Part shown: piece by piece, positions 24,832 to 33,744 of the stretch | Numbering within the stretch: position 1 is the first letter of the stretch | How the letters are laid out: each line of letters opens with the position of its first letter | From: Microbispora amethystogenes | GTDB taxonomy: Bacteria; Actinomycetota; Actinomycetes; Streptosporangiales; Streptosporangiaceae | DNA: 64,000 bases | Assembly: GCF_016863015.1 (NCBI RefSeq) | Contig: NZ_BOOB01000001.1 | Span: 93,139-157,138 of the forward strand | Direction: 5' to 3' | Notes under the pieces: generated by a model | What the model was told of the DNA's origin: nothing | Database searches by the model: none | The model's input: only the letters and a program-made list of their open reading frames with translations | Translations under genes and position numbers: made by a program

Positions 24832-26721
24832 ATGACCACGGAAACACGCGCCGCGTCCGCCACCGGGTCAGCCGGCAGGTCCGCCGCCACGAGGCGCCGG
24901 CACGCGTTCGCCCGGCTGCTTCCCTACGCCGGGGCGGCCCCGCTGAGCGTCGCGGTTCTGCTCAACCTGCTCGCGGGCCTGCTCCCCGTCTCCTTCATCG
25001 TGGGGACGAGCGTGCTGCTGAGCGAGGTCTCAAGGTTTGCCGGGGAACGGACCGGCGACCTCGGCGCGATCGGCACCGCGCTGGCGCTGACGGTCGGCGC
25101 CTACGTCCTCCAGCAGGTGCTCGTGCCGTACCAGGCCGCGGTGGGGGAGGTGATCGCGCGCCGGGTGGACGGCCGGTGCGCCGGCCGCCTGATGACCTCG
25201 GCCCTGACGCGGGCCCCGATGTCGGTGCTGGAGCGGGAGAACGTCGTGAGCAGGCTCGGCGACGCGCGTGACGGCCTCGGCCGCCGGCCGCCCACGCCGG
25301 GGGAGGCGGTGGCGGGCGCGCTCACCCTGATCGCCAGGTACACGCAGCTGGCGGGCGCGGTGGTCCTCATCGGGATCGCGCTCTCACCGATCGCGGGCGC
25401 CGTCGCGGCGGCCACCGCGCTGGTGATCCGCCGGGGTCAGCGCGGATCGCTCGGACGGCTCGGCGGGCTCTGGCACGAACTGTCCGGCCCGCGCCGCCGC
25501 GTGACCTACCTGCGCGACATCGGGACCACGGTCACGGCGGCCAAGGAGTTCCGGACCCTGGGCCTGATCGACTGGCACGAACGCCGCCACCGCGCGGACG
25601 CGAAGGAGTATCTGGCGGCGCTGTGGACCGGCCGGCGGCGCATCCTGTTCTGGCCGTTCGTGCGCTACACGCTGGTCGGCCTCGCGGGCGGCTCCGTCCT
25701 CCTGGTCTGGCTCGGCCGCACCGCCGCCGGCGGCGGGTTCGGCCTGCTGGAACTCTCCGTCGTCCTCCAGGCGGCGATCGTCGCGATCCGCTTCGGGGCC
25801 TTCTTCCCGGAGAGCGACGTCCAGACGCAGTACGGGCTGAACGCCTACGAGGCCCTGGCCGAGTTCGAGGAACTCGCCGAGGAGAACCGCGAGGACACCC
25901 CCCGGGGCCGTCTCACGGCTGAGGGGCTTCCCGCCCGCGGCATCCGCTTCGAGAAGGTCCGGTTCCGCTACGGGGAGGGACGGTGGGTTCTCGACGGTCT
26001 CGACCTGGAGATAGCGGCGGGCGGTTCGACCGCGATCGTCGGGCTCAACGGCGCGGGCAAGACCACGATGGTCAAACTGCTGACCCGCCTGTACGACCCG
26101 GAGGAGGGCAGGATCGTCGTCGACGGGCAGGACCTGCGGCGGTTCGATCCCCGGGAGTGGCAACGCCGGATCGCCGTGATCTTCCAGGACTACGTGCGGT
26201 ACGAACTGTCCGCCGCCGCCAACATCGGCCTCGGCGCGCCGGCCGCTCTGGCCGACCGGGCCGCACTTCTCGCGGCCGCCCGCCGGGCCGGCGCGCTGGA
26301 GGTGGTGGAGTCGCTGCCCGCGGGGCTGGACACCCCGCTCTCCCCGCGGTACCGGAGCGGACGCGACCTGTCGGGCGGGCAGTGGCAGCGGATCGCCCTG
26401 GCCAGGGCCTTCCTCGCCGTCGCGCAGGGCGCCTCGGTGCTGGTGCTGGACGAGCCCACGGCCCAGCTGGACGTACGCGCCGAAGCGGAGTTCTACGACC
26501 GGTTCCTGGACATCACCGGCGGACTGACCACGGTGATCATCTCGCACCGGTTCTCCTCCGTACGCCGGGCCGACCGGATCGTGGTCGTCGAGCACGGCAG
26601 GGTCGTCGAGCAGGGCGACCACGAAGGGCTGATCAGGTCGGGGGGACGCTACGCCGACCTGTTCCACCTGCAGGCACGGCGTTTCGGCGCCGACGAGACC
26701 GGGACGGGGTCTCCGAGATGA
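24832..26721 (+). CDS. ABC exporter half-transporter 1 (membrane domain + ATPase)
   Basis: 629 residues. An N-terminal membrane domain with about six helices (to residue about 330) precedes an ATPase domain: Walker A GLNGAGKTT, Q-loop VIFQDYVRYEL, signature LSGGQWQRI, Walker B VLVLDEPTAQLD and switch His in IISHRFSSV. The signature is canonical, unlike that of its partner. Type IV (B-family) exporter; an export role is expected for this fold. The ATG at 24832 has GGAAGGA four bases upstream. The next gene overlaps by ATGA, so the two very likely form a heterodimer. It diverges from the T-box-controlled AspRS gene, and may export the product of the neighbouring cluster. Confidence 0.88.
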   Translation: MTTETRAASATGSAGRSAATRRRHAFARLLPYAGAAPLSVAVLLNLLAGLLPVSFIVGTSVLLSEVSRFAGERTGDLGAIGTALALTVGAYVLQQVLVPYQAAVGEVIARRVDGRCAGRLMTSALTRAPMSVLERENVVSRLGDARDGLGRRPPTPGEAVAGALTLIARYTQLAGAVVLIGIALSPIAGAVAAATALVIRRGQRGSLGRLGGLWHELSGPRRRVTYLRDIGTTVTAAKEFRTLGLIDWHERRHRADAKEYLAALWTGRRRILFWPFVRYTLVGLAGGSVLLVWLGRTAAGGGFGLLELSVVLQAAIVAIRFGAFFPESDVQTQYGLNAYEALAEFEELAEENREDTPRGRLTAEGLPARGIRFEKVRFRYGEGRWVLDGLDLEIAAGGSTAIVGLNGAGKTTMVKLLTRLYDPEEGRIVVDGQDLRRFDPREWQRRIAVIFQDYVRYELSAAANIGLGAPAALADRAALLAAARRAGALEVVESLPAGLDTPLSPRYRSGRDLSGGQWQRIALARAFLAVAQGASVLVLDEPTAQLDVRAEAEFYDRFLDITGGLTTVIISHRFSSVRRADRIVVVEHGRVVEQGDHEGLIRSGGRYADLFHLQARRFGADETGTGSPR

Positions 26722-28538
26722 GACGGATCGTGCTCAGCGCCGTGTTCGTGCTGCGCCTCGCCGCGGCGGCAGACCGGACCCGCCTGCTGCGGGCCATCGG
26801 GCTGATGACCGTCGGCTACCTCGCCACGCCCGTCATCGCCCTCGGGCTCCGGGAGTTCACCGACGCCGCCCTCGCGCGACGGCTGGAGGTGGCGACGTGG
26901 GTCATCGCGGGCGTCGCCGTCCTGCTCGTCCTGGAACTGATGCTCGGGCACTTCGCGCACCTGTCGTACTTCGAGGTCGGCGAGCTCGCCGAGACCACGC
27001 TCAACGAGGAACTGGTGCGTCACGTCAACGGCTCTCCCGGGATGGAGCGCCTCGACGACCCCGATTTCGCCGACAACGTGAACCTCGTCCGGGAGGAACT
27101 CGGCAACACCCGCACCGCGGTGGAGTCGGTGCTCCAGCTGGGCGGGCTCGCCCTCCAGACAGGGCTCACCACCGTCGTCCTCGTCACGCTCGATCCGTGG
27201 CTGGCCCTCCTGCCGCTGGCCGCGCTGCCCTCGGTGCTGGTGGGCAGGTGGGCCCAGAACCTCCTGGAGTCGGCGAAGGAGGCGAGCGCGGAGAACACCC
27301 GCCGCACCCGCCACCTGCTCGCGCTGGCGACCGCGCCGGCCTCGATCAAGGAGATCCGCCTCTTCCACGCCGAGGCCGCGCTCCTCCGGGAGCAGGACGC
27401 CAACTGGTCGAGGACCAGCGCGGTGCTGCGGAGGGCGCACCTGCGGGCCGCCGCCCTGCGCGCGGCGGGCCAGCTCGTGTTCGCCCTCGCCTACGGCGGC
27501 GCGATCACACTGGTGCTCTGGCAGGCGGAGCAGGGCAGGGCGGGCGTCGGCGACGTGATCCTGGTCATCACCCTGGCGGTCCAGGTGAGCGTGCAGGTGG
27601 CCGGCGCCGCGACCCTCCTCACCGGCCTGCAGGGCGTGGGCCGGACGCTGGACCGGCTGACCTCGCTCCGCGACCACGGGTCACGGGAGGGCGGACCACG
27701 AGAGGACGGCCGCGTCACACCGGCCCGAACGGCGCCGGTGCCCCGAGCCGTCCCGGCCGCGCTGCGCGAAGGGATCCGGCTGGAGAACCTGAGCTTCGTC
27801 TATCCGGGCACCGGCAGGGTGGTCCTGGAGGACGTCACGCTGACGATCCCCGCCGGAGGGTCGGTGGCGCTGGTGGGCGAGAACGGCGCGGGCAAGAGCA
27901 CGCTCGTCAAGCTGCTGTGCGGCCTCTACCGGCCGACATCCGGGCGGATCCTGGTGGACGGGACCGACCTGCGCGACCTGCCGGCCGGAGAATGGCAGGC
28001 GAGAGTGGCCTCCCTGTTCCAGGACTTCGCCCGGTTCGAACTGCTGCTGCGGGAGAACGTGGGGGTCGGCGACGTCGCCCGGATGGAGGACGAGCAGGCG
28101 GTCCTGAAGGCCGTCGAGCTGTCGCGGGCCGGCCGGATCGTGGCGTCGGTGCCCGGCGGCCTCTCCGGGCTGCTCGGCCACGGCTACGGCCAGGGCACCG
28201 AACTCTCCACGGGCCAGTGGCAGACCCTGGGCCTCGCCCGCAGCCACATGCGTGAGGACCCGCTCCTCCTGGTCCTGGACGAGCCCGCGGCGGCGCTCGA
28301 CGCCGCCGCCGAGCACGCCGTCTTCGAACGCTACGCCACCCTGTCGGCCGAGACCGGCCGGCGGTCCGGCGGGATCACCTTGTTCGTCTCCCACCGCTTC
28401 TCCACCGTACGGATGGCCGACATGATCGTCGTCCTGGACCAGGGCCGGGTGGCGGAGAGCGGCGACCACCGGGCGCTGGTCACGAGGCGAGGACTCTACG
28501 CGGAGCTCTACGAACTCCAGGAACGCATCTACCACTGA
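26718..28538 (+). CDS. ABC exporter half-transporter 2 (membrane domain + ATPase)
   Basis: 606 residues, translationally coupled to half-transporter 1 through an ATGA overlap. Membrane helices fill the first 330 residues. ATPase motifs: Walker A GENGAGKST, Q-loop SLFQDFARFEL, Walker B LLLVLDEPAAALD, switch His in FVSHRFSTV. The signature reads LSTGQWQTLGLARS, where Thr and Gln-Thr replace the usual Gly and Gln-Arg, so one of the two composite ATP sites of the heterodimer is probably degenerate. This asymmetry is common in heterodimeric exporters. A small hairpin follows the stop. Confidence 0.87.
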   Translation: MRRIVLSAVFVLRLAAAADRTRLLRAIGLMTVGYLATPVIALGLREFTDAALARRLEVATWVIAGVAVLLVLELMLGHFAHLSYFEVGELAETTLNEELVRHVNGSPGMERLDDPDFADNVNLVREELGNTRTAVESVLQLGGLALQTGLTTVVLVTLDPWLALLPLAALPSVLVGRWAQNLLESAKEASAENTRRTRHLLALATAPASIKEIRLFHAEAALLREQDANWSRTSAVLRRAHLRAAALRAAGQLVFALAYGGAITLVLWQAEQGRAGVGDVILVITLAVQVSVQVAGAATLLTGLQGVGRTLDRLTSLRDHGSREGGPREDGRVTPARTAPVPRAVPAALREGIRLENLSFVYPGTGRVVLEDVTLTIPAGGSVALVGENGAGKSTLVKLLCGLYRPTSGRILVDGTDLRDLPAGEWQARVASLFQDFARFELLLRENVGVGDVARMEDEQAVLKAVELSRAGRIVASVPGGLSGLLGHGYGQGTELSTGQWQTLGLARSHMREDPLLLVLDEPAAALDAAAEHAVFERYATLSAETGRRSGGITLFVSHRFSTVRMADMIVVLDQGRVAESGDHRALVTRRGLYAELYELQERIYH

Positions 28539-28562
28539 CGTGCCGGGCACACCGGAGAGGCG

Positions 28563-28577
28563 GAACGGCGGCCGTTC
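28563..28577. terminator. small hairpin after the exporter pair
   Basis: GAACGG CGG CCGTTC, a 6-bp stem with a three-base loop, lies 25 bases after the exporter stop and touches the convergent small open frame. It is weak alone but well placed. Confidence 0.4.
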
Positions 28578-28829
28578 TCACTCCTTGAGGTCGAGGGCGC
28601 CGTACCCGGCCCTGCGGGCGTGCCTGCGCAGGTCGTCGAGGGTGACGGAGGGGTCCGGTTCCAGCTGGCGGCAGACGCGGTCGAGGAACGCGGTCACCTC
28701 CGGCACCGTACGGCGGGTGGCCGTGGCGTAGGCCAGCGCCCGGGTGAGGACGGCCCTGACCCGGGTGGGCACGTCGTCGCACCACAGTTGCAGGACGTGG
28801 CCGCGCGGAGCCACGTACGCGCCGAGCAT
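28578..28829 (-). pseudogene. small hypothetical ORF, possibly a gene remnant
   Basis: The 83-residue frame from the ATG at 28829 has normal actinomycete codon bias and a protein-like sequence (LGAYVAPRGHVLQLWCDD, ATATRRTVPEVTAFLDRV, VTLDDLRRHARRAG). It has no ribosome site. The same frame stays open and protein-like upstream (FREAAPYSDREDGTRGKGAF) until it runs into the end of the AAA-ATPase gene at 28912, with no ATG or GTG start there. It therefore looks like the C-terminal part of a protein whose beginning is missing. I do not recognise the family. Confidence 0.35.
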
Positions 28830-28911
28830 CGCCAGGGAGAAGGCGCCCTTCCCGCGCGTCCCGTCCTCGCGGTCGGAGTAGGGCGCGGCCTCGCGGAACT
28901 GGTCACCTCCG

Positions 28912-30510
28912 TCACACGCGCAGGACGGTGACCTGGCGGCCGGAGGGGGTGGTCGTCTGCTCGAAGCTGCCGCGTTCCTTCCAGGGCGGGGCCTCGGGGC
29001 GGCGGTCGAAGATCACCAGGCCGCCGGTGGGGAGGGTGAGCCGGTCCAGATAGCGGTCGAGCTGGGCGAGGCCGTCGGGCAGCGGGTCGGTTTCGCCCGC
29101 GCGCCAGACCTTCAGCTCCATGGCCTCCCGTTGCATCAGCCTTTCGCCATCGGGGCCGGTGTAGGGCCAGCGGACCAGCACGTCCAGGCGCTTGGTCCCC
29201 GCAGCGTATTCACGATCGAGATAACCTCCGCCGTTCACCAGCCGGTGCAGGAACGCCATGAGGATGATCTGGCAGGCGGCCTCGTGGTAGCCCTCCTGCC
29301 GGACGAGCACCTCGCCGTGCTCGCGCCAGAACACGACGAACGCCTCCAGCAGGCGCGGCAGGTCGAATCTGCCGTCCGGCAGCACAAAACTGTGCGGATC
29401 GGCCATCACGTACTGTTCCGACGGGTCGCCCAGCACCCGCAGGATGACCTCCCGATAGATCGGGTTCGCCACTTCCAGTGGGGGTTTCTGCTTGATCAGG
29501 CCCAGATCTCGGACGTAGGACAGATCGTCGGAGAAGGTCGGATCGATGTGAGGGAGCGATCCGGCTACCACAGGCTCCATCACTCGCTTGATCCGAGGCT
29601 CGTGCAGCCGGGCCACGAGGGAGTCCAGGTGCATGCCCCGCTTCCGGATCAGCCGCTCCTTGGCGTCTTCCACCTGCCCGGCGGTGATGGCGCCGGTCTT
29701 TCCCATCTGGAGGATGGTCTCAAAGGCGAGGGCGTTGACCAACCAGGGTTGCCCTTGGGTCAGCTCGAAGACCCGGTCCACCGCGTCCTTGGTGAACTCC
29801 TGGCCGGTCGCCTGCGTGTGCTGGTCGTAGAGTTCGGCGATTTCGTCGGCGGTGAAGTCGCCCAGGCGCAGCGACTCGGCGACGATGTTGAACGGGCTGG
29901 CCGGGTTGGACCGACCGGCCTCGCCCCCTGAGGCGACCTTGTAGTCACGTACGTCGCGCAACCCGCACAGCACCACGGACGCGGGAAACGAATGGCCCTC
30001 ATGCCGCGCGTTGTGACCATGGCGGAGCTGGCTGAGGATGCTGACCATGCTGTTGCCCTGCAGGGCGTCGATCTCGTCGAGGAACAGCACCACCCGGCGC
30101 GGGCAGCGGCGGCACCACTCGGTCAGGGCCGAACCGACTCGCGTGCCCGCCGGAGCTTCCGGCCAGGTGTCCGGCGGTAGCAGCTCCGCCGGCAATGCCG
30201 CCCATTCGGCGGCCTGGCGGAGGGACGCCAGCAACATCTCTTCCGCGGCGGCGTAGTCGTCTCCGGCTGCCTTGGCGCGCTCGCAGGAGAACATCAGGGC
30301 GGCGACGTCGCCCTCGGCGTTCAGCTCGGACGCCAGGGCGTTCAGCGTGGTCGTCTTACCGGTCTGCCGGGGCGCGTGCAGCACGAAGTAGCGGTCCATA
30401 TCGATGAGCTCGCGCGCCTGGGGGATCCGGTGCGCGGGAGGCAGCATGTAGTGGTGCTGGGGGCTGCACGGGCCAGTGGTGTTGAAGTACTTCGCTCCGG
30501 GTGGCCGCAT
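28912..30510 (-). CDS. AAA-like ATPase fused to a PD-(D/E)XK nuclease-like domain
   Basis: 532 residues. The N-terminal P-loop domain has Walker A APRQTGKTT (46-54) and Walker B VVLFLDEIDAL, followed by helical regions with FELTQGQPWLVNALAFET, typical of STAND-like ATPases. The C-terminal part shows the PD-(D/E)XK pattern: an Asp in KRLDVLVRWPY, then EAMELKVWRAG with the E-x-K pair, and GLAQLDRYLDRL. Such ATPase/nuclease fusions are widespread and often sit in variable or defence-related loci; their action is not established. The start is uncertain: ATG 30510 gives the family-like N-terminus (MRPPGAKYFNTTGP), while ATG 30534 and GTG 30516 are also in frame. Confidence 0.7.
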   Translation of the reverse strand: MRPPGAKYFNTTGPCSPQHHYMLPPAHRIPQARELIDMDRYFVLHAPRQTGKTTTLNALASELNAEGDVAALMFSCERAKAAGDDYAAAEEMLLASLRQAAEWAALPAELLPPDTWPEAPAGTRVGSALTEWCRRCPRRVVLFLDEIDALQGNSMVSILSQLRHGHNARHEGHSFPASVVLCGLRDVRDYKVASGGEAGRSNPASPFNIVAESLRLGDFTADEIAELYDQHTQATGQEFTKDAVDRVFELTQGQPWLVNALAFETILQMGKTGAITAGQVEDAKERLIRKRGMHLDSLVARLHEPRIKRVMEPVVAGSLPHIDPTFSDDLSYVRDLGLIKQKPPLEVANPIYREVILRVLGDPSEQYVMADPHSFVLPDGRFDLPRLLEAFVVFWREHGEVLVRQEGYHEAACQIILMAFLHRLVNGGGYLDREYAAGTKRLDVLVRWPYTGPDGERLMQREAMELKVWRAGETDPLPDGLAQLDRYLDRLTLPTGGLVIFDRRPEAPPWKERGSFEQTTTPSGRQVTVLRV

Positions 30511-30712
30511 GGTCACATACTGCCACTGCCTCATCCGGGGCGTGGGCCGATGCCGCCCCCGGTGGTCGCCTGCGTGTACTTCGGCGGCCTGTGCCCTGCT
30601 GAGGCGGCCGGGCTGCGTGAGAAGGGCCCTCGTCACGTTGGAGCCTGCTGACGCTGGAGACGCCCAACAGAATGCGGTGGGATATTCGCGAGACGAAACC
30701 TGGAGGTGTGGC

Positions 30713-31657
30713 TTAGATCGGGAAGCGGCCGCGGCGCCAGTGCCAGTGGCGGCCGGCCTTCAGGTGGTCGACGATCGCGCGCTGGAGCACGGTGCGGCGC
30801 GGCAGCTGGTCGAGCGGCGTGGTCAGGGTGCGGAACACGAACCGCAGCACCTCGACGTCGGCGTCCAGCCCTTCCGGCTCCTCGTAGGGATCAAGCTCGA
30901 ACCTTCGCTGGAACCGGACGATGTTGGAGTCCTTGGGCAGGTACTCCAGCAACTGCGGGTCGAGCAGCCACGAGCCGCAGGAGAACGACGTGTAGCGCTC
31001 GTCGGGAAAGTGGCGCGGGAAGAACGCGCGGGCCTCGTCGAGTGACGCCGCGACCGCCTCCGGGGCCAGCGGCCCCGACTCGAAGATGTGTACGCCGATG
31101 TCGGTGTCGCCGCGCTGGTACTGCAGCCGGCCCAGCTCGTACAGGCCCCCGCGGGCGTGCAGCGTCAGCCAGCTCTGCATGACCGGCCAGCCCTCGCGGT
31201 GCATCCGCCGGTCGACCGCGAGGTTGCGACCCAGGTCCGCGAGGGTCGTCCACGACACGGCATCGGCGATGCCGTGGTCGCGGTGGTACCCCCTGACGAC
31301 GTCGACCAGGGCCAGGTACGCGTACACGTAGAGATGCCGCCAGGCGGGGCCCCGCTCGCGCGGCAGCTCCGGACCCGGCGAGAGCCAGCCGTGCCCCCCG
31401 AGATCGGCGCGGACCAGCGCGATCGAGCGGTCGAGCAGCCAGCGCAGCTCCGGAGTCCACAGTGGAGATCCGGGGTCGGGCCAGCCCGCCATGATCTCGG
31501 CGGCGTCGTCCGGCCGCACCGCGAGCCGGTCGAGGATCGCGGGCGCGTCGGCCTTGGCGGGCAGCGGAGCCGACGGCCGGTCGCCGGCGAGCCGGTGCAC
31601 GCGCTCGACGTCCTCGACGGATACCCCGAGCCGGGCGGCGGTGTCGTCAAGATCCAC
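30713..31657 (-). CDS. GNAT-like acyltransferase domain protein
   Basis: 314 residues, soluble. The sequence matches what I know of actinobacterial proteins annotated as acyltransferase-domain proteins (N-terminal helical NAT_N-like part and a C-terminal GNAT-like part). Landmarks are VDLDDTAARLGVSVEDVERV at the N-terminus, WRHLYVYAYLALVDVVRGYH in the middle, and GDTDIGVHIFESGPL and YTSFSCGSWLLDPQLLEYLP in the C-terminal half. No catalytic residue can be named with certainty. The GTG at 31657 starts directly at the N-terminal domain; the longer open frame upstream is not family-like. It stands alone between the ATPase gene and a gene-free region, and its acceptor is unknown. Confidence 0.6.
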   Translation of the reverse strand: MDLDDTAARLGVSVEDVERVHRLAGDRPSAPLPAKADAPAILDRLAVRPDDAAEIMAGWPDPGSPLWTPELRWLLDRSIALVRADLGGHGWLSPGPELPRERGPAWRHLYVYAYLALVDVVRGYHRDHGIADAVSWTTLADLGRNLAVDRRMHREGWPVMQSWLTLHARGGLYELGRLQYQRGDTDIGVHIFESGPLAPEAVAASLDEARAFFPRHFPDERYTSFSCGSWLLDPQLLEYLPKDSNIVRFQRRFELDPYEEPEGLDADVEVLRFVFRTLTTPLDQLPRRTVLQRAIVDHLKAGRHWHWRRGRFPI

Positions 31658-32077
31658 GCCAACGACCCTACCGGCCGGGGACGTCTTCCGCGTACCTGCG
31701 AGTAACGGCTGAGCAACCATGCGTCCTTGACCATCGCAGTCGTCCAACTGCGGCCGACAGGCGCTCCTGCTGCCGAACACCCGCCGGCACCGGCCGCCCT
31801 GAGGGCGGCCGGTGCCGGCGTTCGAGGTTCTGCCTGGCGATGGAGGCGCGGGCGGAGCCCGGGGGTCGAGGAACGAGCGTGACGGATCGCTACTCCACAC
31901 GATGTAGCCGGGCGCGGACTACTTCCCCGGTGCCAGCCTGAGATGTCTTCCTGGGCAGGACGACCTCTGACCAGCCCGAGCGGCACGATGAACGGGCCTC
32001 GGCCGAGTAAGGCGGGGCGTCGGAGAGCCCGGGGGACAGTCCCCGTCCCACCCATGGATCACGAGAGGACGAATGGT
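31658..32077. other. 420-base gene-free stretch between divergent genes
   Basis: No gene is supported. It contains an exceptionally stable hairpin (31774-31824, listed separately). The rest, about 31830-32070, shows no dyad or promoter I trust, apart from the AGAGGA ribosome site at 32064-32069 that serves the GTG at 32078. Confidence 0.5.
31774..31824. repeat. long perfect hairpin with no gene reading into it
   Basis: An 18-base arm (31782-31799) and its exact complement (31803-31820) surround TGA, and the outer bases CGAAC and GTTCG extend the pairing. It resembles a strong terminator, yet both neighbouring genes point away from it. It may mark a lost gene or a recombination junction. Confidence 0.65.
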
Positions 32078-33343
32078 GTGAAGATCGGACTGATGGCATG
32101 GGCAAGCGCGGCCATGCTGGGTATCGGCGCGGGCACGGTGAGGGCGGTGCCCGCGACCAGCGAGACGGCGGTCGTGCCGGCCGGCGCCACCCGCTCGGTG
32201 ACGGGCGTCGATCCCGCGAGGCTGAAGTCCGCCATGGACGACGTGCACCGCGCGGGGATGCCCGGTGTGTTCGCCGAGGTGCGCTCTGAGGGCCAGGTCT
32301 GGCGCGGTGCCTCAGGGGTGGCCGATCTGGAGACCGGCCGTCCCGTAACGCCTGGCATGCTGCATCGCGTCGGCAGCCTCGCCAAGACCTTCGTCGCCGC
32401 CGCGGTCCTGCAGCAGGTCGAGAAGGGGCGAGTCGAGCTCGACGCGCCGATCGGCCGCTATCTGCCGCGCCTGGTGCCAGGCGAACGCGGCGAGAAGGTC
32501 ACTGTTCGGATGCTGCTCAACCACACCAGCGGCATAGCCGAGTACCTCGGCTATGCGTTCCCGTCCCTCCAGAAGTTTCCGTCTCTACCGGACATGTCGC
32601 CCAAGAGCCTGGACGACAACCGGTTCAGGCGGTTCACCCCGGCTGAGCTGATCGAGATGGGACTCAGGGCGCCCGCCGTCGGCGAGCCCGGAGGCGCGCC
32701 GGGGGTGTACGCCAACACCAATTACCTGATCCTCGGCGAGCTCCTGGAGAAGGTGACCGGTACCACCGCCGAGAAGTACATCACCCAGAACGTCATCAGA
32801 CGCGCCGGGTTGCGGCACACCATGTTTCCGGCCGGGCCGCGGGTCAGGGGACCGCACCCACGGATGTACGAGGCGTTCTTCGGCCTGATCGACCCGCCGC
32901 GCGACTACAGCGTCTACGACATGTCCTGGACAGGGATAGGGGCCTCGCTGATATCGAACATGGAGGATCTCAACCGCTTCTACGGCAAGCTGCTCGACGG
33001 CAAGATCGTCAAGCCGTCGTCGCTGGCCCAGATGCAGCGGACCGGCCCTGTCATCAGCCAGTCCGGGCAGATGATCTCCTACGGCCTCGGCCTGCACGAG
33101 CTCGAGATCCCGGGTTGCGGCACCTTCTGGGGCAACGACGGGACGGTCTGGGGCGCCGAGACGCAGTCGTGGATCCGCGCCGACGGCAAGCGCCAGATCT
33201 CCGTCGCGATGAACCTCGTGAGGTGGAACACGATCGATTCTTCGGGAAGGCCGCAGCCGCACCCCATCGATGACGCGCTCTCGGCTTTCAAGCGGCAAGC
33301 GCTGTGCGGCGACGAAGACGCCCCAGCTGAGAACGCCTCGTAA
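32078..33343 (+). CDS. secreted serine hydrolase, beta-lactamase/S12 family
   Basis: 421 residues. Residues 1-23 are a short export signal (VKIGLMAWASAAMLGIGAG). The penicillin-binding fold has the SxxK pair as Ser100-x-x-Lys103 in VGSLAKTF, the YxN motif in GVYANTNYL, and a C-terminal YGLGLHELE / GNDGTVWGA region in place of the KTG block (His/Gly in HxG-like position is not seen clearly). This fits D-Ala-D-Ala carboxypeptidase/esterase members of family S12 rather than a true beta-lactamase. The GTG at 32078 follows AGAGGA by eight bases. It is monocistronic, upstream of a tRNA gene on the opposite strand. Cell-wall or ester substrates are possible. Confidence 0.85.
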   Translation: MKIGLMAWASAAMLGIGAGTVRAVPATSETAVVPAGATRSVTGVDPARLKSAMDDVHRAGMPGVFAEVRSEGQVWRGASGVADLETGRPVTPGMLHRVGSLAKTFVAAAVLQQVEKGRVELDAPIGRYLPRLVPGERGEKVTVRMLLNHTSGIAEYLGYAFPSLQKFPSLPDMSPKSLDDNRFRRFTPAELIEMGLRAPAVGEPGGAPGVYANTNYLILGELLEKVTGTTAEKYITQNVIRRAGLRHTMFPAGPRVRGPHPRMYEAFFGLIDPPRDYSVYDMSWTGIGASLISNMEDLNRFYGKLLDGKIVKPSSLAQMQRTGPVISQSGQMISYGLGLHELEIPGCGTFWGNDGTVWGAETQSWIRADGKRQISVAMNLVRWNTIDSSGRPQPHPIDDALSAFKRQALCGDEDAPAENAS

Positions 33344-33435
33344 GAACTGAGGCCGCTCATTCTCCGGCGGCCGCTTTCCCGCCAACTGGCTGACGGACGA
33401 ACGCGCAGGTCGGACCGCTGATCGCTGGTCGTACG

Positions 33436-33512
33436 TGGTAGGGCGGGTGGGACTTGAACCCACGACCCACGGATTATGAGTCCGATGCTCTGACCGGCTG
33501 AGCTACCGCCCC
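33436..33512 (-). tRNA. tRNA with CAU anticodon (elongator Met or Ile2)
   Basis: 77 bases with encoded CCA. Acceptor stem GGGGCGG with CCGCCCT, D arm GCTC...GAGC, anticodon loop CTCATAA with anticodon CAT, variable loop GGGTC, T arm GTGGG-TTCAAGT-CCCAC. The 27-43 pair is T-T, the other stems are intact. The CAU anticodon is used by elongator tRNA-Met and by lysidine-modified tRNA-Ile2. The TTCAAGTCC T arm is seen in both; I cannot decide between them without comparison of the other CAU tRNAs of this genome. Confidence 0.9.
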
Positions 33513-33744
33513 GCAATGGTGGAGTCTCTCACAACTTAGAGCAGGAGGGGATGCGCGCGCGGAGGGGAGCCGCGCCCTTCGGCCCTCGGCGTAATCCCCG
33601 CCTCTGGTGATCGTCTGGTGCTGGTGCCGATGGGCGTCGCGGGAGTTGTGGGGCAATTGTCCGGGTATGGGGTGAGGGATGTGGTCAGGCTCCACACACG
33701 ACGGCTCTGCGAAACGTGGCTCCGCAACGGATCGGGGGTGTCCC

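Noticed and set aside
28694..28915. A 73-residue frame starting with a GTG that overlaps the AAA-ATPase stop
   Set aside because: The GTG/TGA overlap is attractive, but the protein is Arg/Ser/Thr/Pro-rich with poor codon bias, while the neighbouring frame looks coding.
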